Shown here piece after piece: positions 60,208-64,000 of a DNA stretch of 64,000 bases. Each line of letters begins with the position of its first letter. Within the stretch, counting starts at the first letter, position 1. Location: positions 1-64,000 of the forward strand of contig DATCLY010000029.1 in the NCBI GenBank assembly GCA_036563665.1. The letters run 5' to 3'. Source of the stretch: FEN-1219 sp036563665. GTDB taxonomy: Bacteria; Pseudomonadota; Gammaproteobacteria; Steroidobacterales; Rariloculaceae. The position numbers were made by a program, and so were the translations under genes. The notes below the pieces were generated by a model. That model was not told the origin of the DNA and did not search any database. It was given only the letters and a program-made list of their open reading frames with translations.

Positions 60208-61368
60208 TCAATGCGCAAGGTGTTGGGTTCCCGCGAACGACATGAGCTTGCGCGGCACCACGTCTCGCAGTCGCTGGCGCCCCCGCCCCGGCAGGAAGCG
60301 CAGCCAGTCCGCCTTGTAGCGTCCGTACGCCGGCAGGGCGGACGGGCGGCGCAGCCGGCGGAAGTCGAGGGCCACGCCGAAGGCGGCGACCCATCCTCGG
60401 TCCTTGAGCAGCCGCTGCGCGCGCTCGCTCCCGAGCATCCAGGGGTAGGCGAGGAAGCGCGGCGGGCGGCCGAGCTCCCGCTCGAAGCACACGCGCGCCT
60501 GCTCGAGCTCGTCCCGCACGAGCGCCTCGAGCTCCTGCTCGCTCACCGGTGTGGCGTCCTCCGCCCGGAACGCCTCGTCGTGCACCGCGCGCAGCCGCCG
60601 CAGCGCGTCGGGCCGCTCGAAGAACGCCGCGCCGCCGTTGGCGGCGACGAGCCGCCGGCACGCTTCCACCGCCGCGCGCGGCTCGATGACGCGGCGCGGG
60701 GCCGAGAGGAGCGGCGCCGACTCGTACACCGGGGTGCCGAGGGGCGGGAAGCCGCAGCGGTCGCCCGCCTGCTCGCGCCGCATCGGCCAGTCGAACAGGT
60801 CGTGCGCGGCCAGGGCCGCGGGGGTGGCGAATCCCGCGAGACGGGCGGAGACGTGGACCAGCGCGTGCCGGTGCGCGTGCGACTCGACGTCCACGCGGCC
60901 CGAGCGCGCGCACGCCCGCAGCTCCTCCCACGTCATGAACATGCGCGCGGGATCGCGCCTGACGGGCGCCGCGATGACCGGGCGCGCCCGCGCGGCGGGG
61001 CGCGACGCGGAGAGAATCCAGTGCGTCGGCACGAACAGCGCGGCCCGCGCCCGGTGCGCGAGCAGCAGCGGGAACGCCACCTCCCAGAAGCTCCGGCGCG
61101 CGTCGTCGAACGTGAGGAGCACGAGCCGCTCGCCGCAGCGGCCGTCCTGCATCCGGCAATGAAACTCGTCCAGGCCGATCGTGCGGTAGCCGTTGTCGGC
61201 GAGGAACTCGAGGTCCCGGGCCAGCGTCTCCGCCGTCACGTCGTGATAAGTGAACACCGGGATCTCGTCGCGCGGGACGCGGCCGCCGAAGAGAAACGCG
61301 GGGTAGCGCGTGTGGACCACCCGCGCGAGCGAGCGCCGCAGACGGCGTAAGGCGATCGCGGCGGTCAC
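60208..61368 (-). CDS. Polysaccharide deacetylase family protein
   Basis: 386 residues. NodB-type core: IPVFTYHDVTAETLARDLEFLADNGYRTIGLDEF, LVLLTFDDARRSFWEVAFPLLLAHRARAALFVPTHWI (the TFDDA motif holds the metal and catalytic Asp), WEELRACARSGRVDVESHAHRHALVHV (His pair) and RPPRFLAYPWMLGSERAQRLL. No clear signal peptide. It removes acetyl groups from a polysaccharide or hydrolyses a related bond. Between asnB (42 bases) and GT4 (12 bases) in the sigma-54 operon. Confidence 0.9.
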   Translation of the reverse strand: MTAAIALRRLRRSLARVVHTRYPAFLFGGRVPRDEIPVFTYHDVTAETLARDLEFLADNGYRTIGLDEFHCRMQDGRCGERLVLLTFDDARRSFWEVAFPLLLAHRARAALFVPTHWILSASRPAARARPVIAAPVRRDPARMFMTWEELRACARSGRVDVESHAHRHALVHVSARLAGFATPAALAAHDLFDWPMRREQAGDRCGFPPLGTPVYESAPLLSAPRRVIEPRAAVEACRRLVAANGGAAFFERPDALRRLRAVHDEAFRAEDATPVSEQELEALVRDELEQARVCFERELGRPPRFLAYPWMLGSERAQRLLKDRGWVAAFGVALDFRRLRRPSALPAYGRYKADWLRFLPGRGRQRLRDVVPRKLMSFAGTQHLAH

Positions 61369-61410
61369 GACGCGGCTCCTGACGCGGTTGTCCTCGCGCC
61401 CATGGGCCGT

Positions 61411-63333
61411 TCAAGCCACGTCGCGGAGCAGCTCGTGCTCCACCATCGAGGCGTGCTCGCCCCGCAGGAAGATGCGGTACCACATCTCGGCGGCGCAGAG
61501 GAGCCACAGCCGCTGGCCGTGGTCCATGCGCCCGGACAGATGCTCGGCGAGCAGCGTGTCGAGCCCCTCGCGCCGCAGGTAGCCGTCCTCGACGAGCGCG
61601 GAGCTCTGCAGCAGCGCCTTGTGCAGCCGCCGGAACTCGTCGGCCAGCAGATAGGGCAGGGGCGAGGAGAAGCCCTGCTTCTCGCGCTCGAGCACTACGG
61701 CCGGCAGGTACCTGGCCGCCAGCGCCTTCTCGATGCGGCGCAGCTTCCGGCCCCGCACCTTGTGCTCCGGCGGCAGCGACGCGCAGTACTCCGCGAGCCG
61801 ATGATCGAGAAAGGGGCTGCGCGCCTCGAGCCCGTGGGCCATCGTCATGCGGTCGAGGATCATCACCGGATGGTCCGGCAGCCGGACGCAGCTGTCGGCG
61901 AACAGCATCCGGTCGAGCGCTTCGCGGGCGTTCGCGCTGTCGAAGAGCTCGACGATCGCCCGGTCGGGATCGAACGCGCTCACTTGCTCCCGGAACGAGC
62001 GCGTGTAGAGCGCCTCGCGGTAGCGGTCCGACACGTAGAAGTACTGCAGGCTCTTCGCGTAGCGCCGGCCGCCCTCGTATTCCGCGAGATACTGCAGCCA
62101 CTTGAGACGGTGGCCGACGCTCCGATACCAGCCGCCGCCCGACAGCCGGCTCACCACCGGCTCGAGCACGCGCTTGCGCACGGCCGCGGGCAGCAACGCG
62201 TAGTAGCTCGCGTAGACGTTGCCGTAGTAGCGGTCGTAGCCGCCGAAGAGCTCGTCGCCGCCGTCGCCGCCGAGCACCACCTTCACGTGCCGGCGAGCGA
62301 GCTCGGCGAGGTGGTAGAGGCAGAGCGACAGCGGATCGCCCGGCTCGTCGAGATGCCACACGATGCGGGGCAGCATGCGGGCGAGCGACGGCCGAACGCT
62401 CACCGAGCGGTTCGGCATCGCGAAGCGCTGGGCGACGGCGGCCGCGTAGGGCAGCTCGGAGCGGCCCGCGTACGGCACGCTCCCGGTGAACGTCTCGTAG
62501 GGCTGCCCGGAGACCCGGTGCATCAGGGCCACCACGAGGCTCGAGTCCATGCCGCCCGAGAGGAAGGCGCCGACCGGCACGTCGCTGACCAGATGGTGAC
62601 GCACGGCGTCCTGCGCCTGCTCGTCGAGCTCCTGCACGGCCGTCTGGAACGACACGCGCCGCTTGGGCTCGAAGGCGAGCCGCCAGTAGGGAGCGACCTC
62701 CACGCGGCCGTCCTCGAACACGAGGTAATGCGCGGGCGGCAGCTTGCGGATGCGCTTGAACATCGAGCGCGGCGGCGAGACGAACCGCAGCGTGAGGTAC
62801 TCGTGCAGCGCGTCGGGGTCGAGCTCCGCGAGCGACGGCTCGAGCGCGAGCAGCGCCTTCACCTCGGAGGCGAACGCGAAACGCTGCCCGTCGTGCCAGT
62901 AGAAGAGCGGCTTCTGGCCGAGATGATCGCGGGCGAGCGTGAGGCGTCGCGTCGTGAAATCGAACACGCCGAAGGCGAACATGCCGCGCAGGCTCTGCAG
63001 GGCCGTGAGTCCCTGCTCCGCGAACAGCCTGAGCAGCACCTCCGTGTCGCTCGTCGTGCGCAGCGGCCGCTGCGCGTCGAGGCGCGGGCGAAGCTCCCGG
63101 TAGTTGTAAATCTCGCCGTTGAACGTGATCCAGTAGCGGGCGTCGTCGCTCACCATCGGCTGGCGGGCGCGGGCCACGTCGATGATGGCGAGGCGGCGGT
63201 GGCCGAACGCCACGCCGGGCGCGATCAGGCAGTCGCCATCGTCGGGGCCCCGATGCGCCAGCGCATCGGTCATCCGCAGCACTTCCCTGGTGTACAGGCC
63301 GGTGCCGCCCACCAGCCCCGCGATGCCGCACAT
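61411..63333 (-). CDS. asnB: Asparagine synthase (glutamine-hydrolysing), glycan-cluster type
   Basis: 640 residues from ATG 63333, with GGGGAGAT upstream. N-terminal glutaminase: Cys2 in MCGIAGLVGG, then LAHRGPDDGD, FNGEIYNYRELRPRLD and SDTEVLLRLF. The synthetase part has the pyrophosphate loop PVGAFLSGGMDSSLVVALM and VVLGGDGGDELFGGYDRYYG. Paralogues of AsnB are frequent in exopolysaccharide/exosortase loci, where they amidate a sugar acid or aminoacyl group instead of making asparagine. First gene of the four-gene operon under the sigma-54 promoter at 63386. Confidence 0.93.
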   Translation of the reverse strand: MCGIAGLVGGTGLYTREVLRMTDALAHRGPDDGDCLIAPGVAFGHRRLAIIDVARARQPMVSDDARYWITFNGEIYNYRELRPRLDAQRPLRTTSDTEVLLRLFAEQGLTALQSLRGMFAFGVFDFTTRRLTLARDHLGQKPLFYWHDGQRFAFASEVKALLALEPSLAELDPDALHEYLTLRFVSPPRSMFKRIRKLPPAHYLVFEDGRVEVAPYWRLAFEPKRRVSFQTAVQELDEQAQDAVRHHLVSDVPVGAFLSGGMDSSLVVALMHRVSGQPYETFTGSVPYAGRSELPYAAAVAQRFAMPNRSVSVRPSLARMLPRIVWHLDEPGDPLSLCLYHLAELARRHVKVVLGGDGGDELFGGYDRYYGNVYASYYALLPAAVRKRVLEPVVSRLSGGGWYRSVGHRLKWLQYLAEYEGGRRYAKSLQYFYVSDRYREALYTRSFREQVSAFDPDRAIVELFDSANAREALDRMLFADSCVRLPDHPVMILDRMTMAHGLEARSPFLDHRLAEYCASLPPEHKVRGRKLRRIEKALAARYLPAVVLEREKQGFSSPLPYLLADEFRRLHKALLQSSALVEDGYLRREGLDTLLAEHLSGRMDHGQRLWLLCAAEMWYRIFLRGEHASMVEHELLRDVA

Positions 63334-63385
63334 CCGCTATCTCCCCACACCTCGCCGCACCCCAGCGGCGCTTTGCACGCCGTAA

Positions 63386-63401
63386 AGCAAGTCGCGTGCC
63401 A
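63386..63401 (-). promoter_or_regulatory. Sigma-54 (-24/-12) promoter for the asnB operon
   Basis: On the minus strand the sequence is TGGCACGCGACTTGCT, a perfect match to TGGCACG-N4-TTGCW with GG and GC ten bases apart (63399-63400 and 63387-63388). The start would be near 63376, 43 bases before the ATG at 63333. Confidence 0.85.
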
Positions 63402-63469
63402 CGGGTTTGCAGGGCGGGAGGCGGGGGCCGGCGTGGGCTCGAACGGCCGCACGCGGGGCAGCGCGGGGC

Positions 63470-63504
63470 GCGCCCGGTTGCAAAATTTGCAATGGACCGG
63501 GCGC
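63470..63504. promoter_or_regulatory. Nested palindrome with TTGCAAAATTTGCAA, candidate activator site for asnB
   Basis: Outer arms GCGCCCGGT (63470-63478) and ACCGGGCGC (63496-63504) surround the perfect 15-base palindrome TTGCAAAATTTGCAA (63478-63492). Its centre is 109 bases upstream of the predicted sigma-54 start. Sites close to it occur at 8842 and 23683. The remaining 63505-63699 shows nothing I can support. Confidence 0.65.
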
Positions 63505-63699
63505 GTTGGGGACGCGTTGCCGCGGCCCGGGGCGGGTCTTGTCGAGGGCGGCCCGGCGGGCGCCCGCGGCCGTGGTCGACGACGGTCGCCCGCTCCGCGG
63601 AAGGGACTCGAGTATGGCTGCTTGCGGCGGTGGGGGGGTCCGTCTACGGGCCGTTAGCGGGCCGTCGGCCCGTCGCGAGGCCGCCGATAGCGGCGCGCG

Positions 63700-64000
63700 T
63701 CAGCGATCGAAGTACGCCGTCGACTTCTCGTTCTCCTGGCACACGAACTCGATCAGCTCCGAGTCGAGCAGGATCTGGTGGTTCACGCGGACCGTGAACG
63801 GCTTCGTGTAGGCCTTCGGGTCCTCGATCGTGACGTCGATCTCCATGCGGCCGAACACCGGGCGGCGGAACCGCTCGACGATCTTGCCGCTGCTCGTGAG
63901 CGGGCTGCCGAACACGTCGAGCCACACGTCGTCGCGCAGGCCCGTGGTCGTGACGACGAGCTCGTCGCCTTCCCAGCGGCCCACGGAGTAGCCGTACCAC
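63700..64000 (-). CDS. GRWEGD-family protein, partial (start beyond window)
   Basis: The frame is open to base 64000 and ends at 63700. Visible residues read WYGYSVGRWEGDELVVTTTGLRDDVWLD, FGSPLTSSGKIVERFRRPVFGRMEIDVTIEDPKAYTKPFTVRVNHQILLDSELIEFVCQENEKSTAYFDR. This is the C-terminal domain shared with 11514 and 20334, down to the ENEKS/T ending. The N-terminal part, with the expected signal peptide, is outside the window. Function unknown. Confidence 0.82.
   Translation of the reverse strand, partial: WYGYSVGRWEGDELVVTTTGLRDDVWLDVFGSPLTSSGKIVERFRRPVFGRMEIDVTIEDPKAYTKPFTVRVNHQILLDSELIEFVCQENEKSTAYFDR

Overview
The window is about 64 kb of very GC-rich, gene-dense bacterial DNA with GTG and TTG starts, Shine-Dalgarno motifs and short overlapping genes. 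It reads as a Gammaproteobacterium: a TonB receptor, periplasmic PQQ dehydrogenases, a Czc heavy-metal pump, dodecin, sigma-54 promoters and many REP repeats of the GTGGGAGCGGCTTTCCAGCCGCGATC kind. The many DUF6152-type secreted proteins fit Steroidobacteraceae-like or related environmental lineages, but I cannot fix the genus. I saw no tRNA, rRNA, CRISPR array, prophage or insertion sequence.

Layout. 0-3 kb: end of a TonB receptor, a small STN-like protein and a PQQ dehydrogenase. 3-9 kb: an amidase and a minus-strand glycan operon (glycosyltransferase, rmlB, rmlA, sugar aminotransferase). 9-14 kb: an unknown two-gene membrane operon, a decayed two-component system, two small secreted-type genes, UV endonuclease uvsE and a thioesterase-like gene. 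14-23.6 kb: PQQ dehydrogenase with cytochrome c, cyclophilin lipoprotein, dynamin-like GTPase, DUF4159, DUF6152, a frameshifted secreted gene and an AHL-lactonase-like hydrolase. 23.6-31 kb: an FkbM methyltransferase, then a probable aromatic/C1 island (CMD, MmgE/PrpD, HIBADH-like, VOC, LigW-like decarboxylase, variant FolD) and a GNAT. 31-34.3 kb: a tight four-gene operon of secreted unknowns with an atypical metallo-beta-lactamase-fold protein. 34-50 kb: membrane-fused spermidine-synthase-like protein, hybrid histidine kinase, two MFS transporters, czcI-like/czcCBA, an HtrA-like protease, a 2-hydroxyacid dehydrogenase and dodecin. 50.6-63.4 kb: a CHRD protein, a PQQ sugar dehydrogenase and two converging surface-glycan operons.

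How it fits together. The main result is a probable sigma-54 regulon. Five well-matched -24/-12 promoters (GG-N10-GC spacing exact) sit upstream of the glycosyltransferase-rmlBA-aminotransferase operon, fkbM, the CHRD gene, the FG-GAP surface-protein/acyltransferase/CapK operon and the asnB/deacetylase/glycosyltransferase/flippase operon. Three of the five also carry a 15-base palindrome close to TTGCAAAATTTGCAA at 77-117 bases upstream of the predicted start, the usual position for an enhancer-binding activator; a weaker copy precedes the CHRD gene. This resembles RpoN/PrsR control of exopolysaccharide and sorted surface proteins in exosortase-type systems. No activator, sorting enzyme or polymerase is in the window.

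Other notable features are an expanded secreted family (DUF6152 and a GRWEGD-motif domain, seven loci), a roughly 210-bp composite palindromic repeat present in two inverted copies, a REP element that now encodes the last residues of CzcA, and a FolD relative lacking its catalytic lysine.
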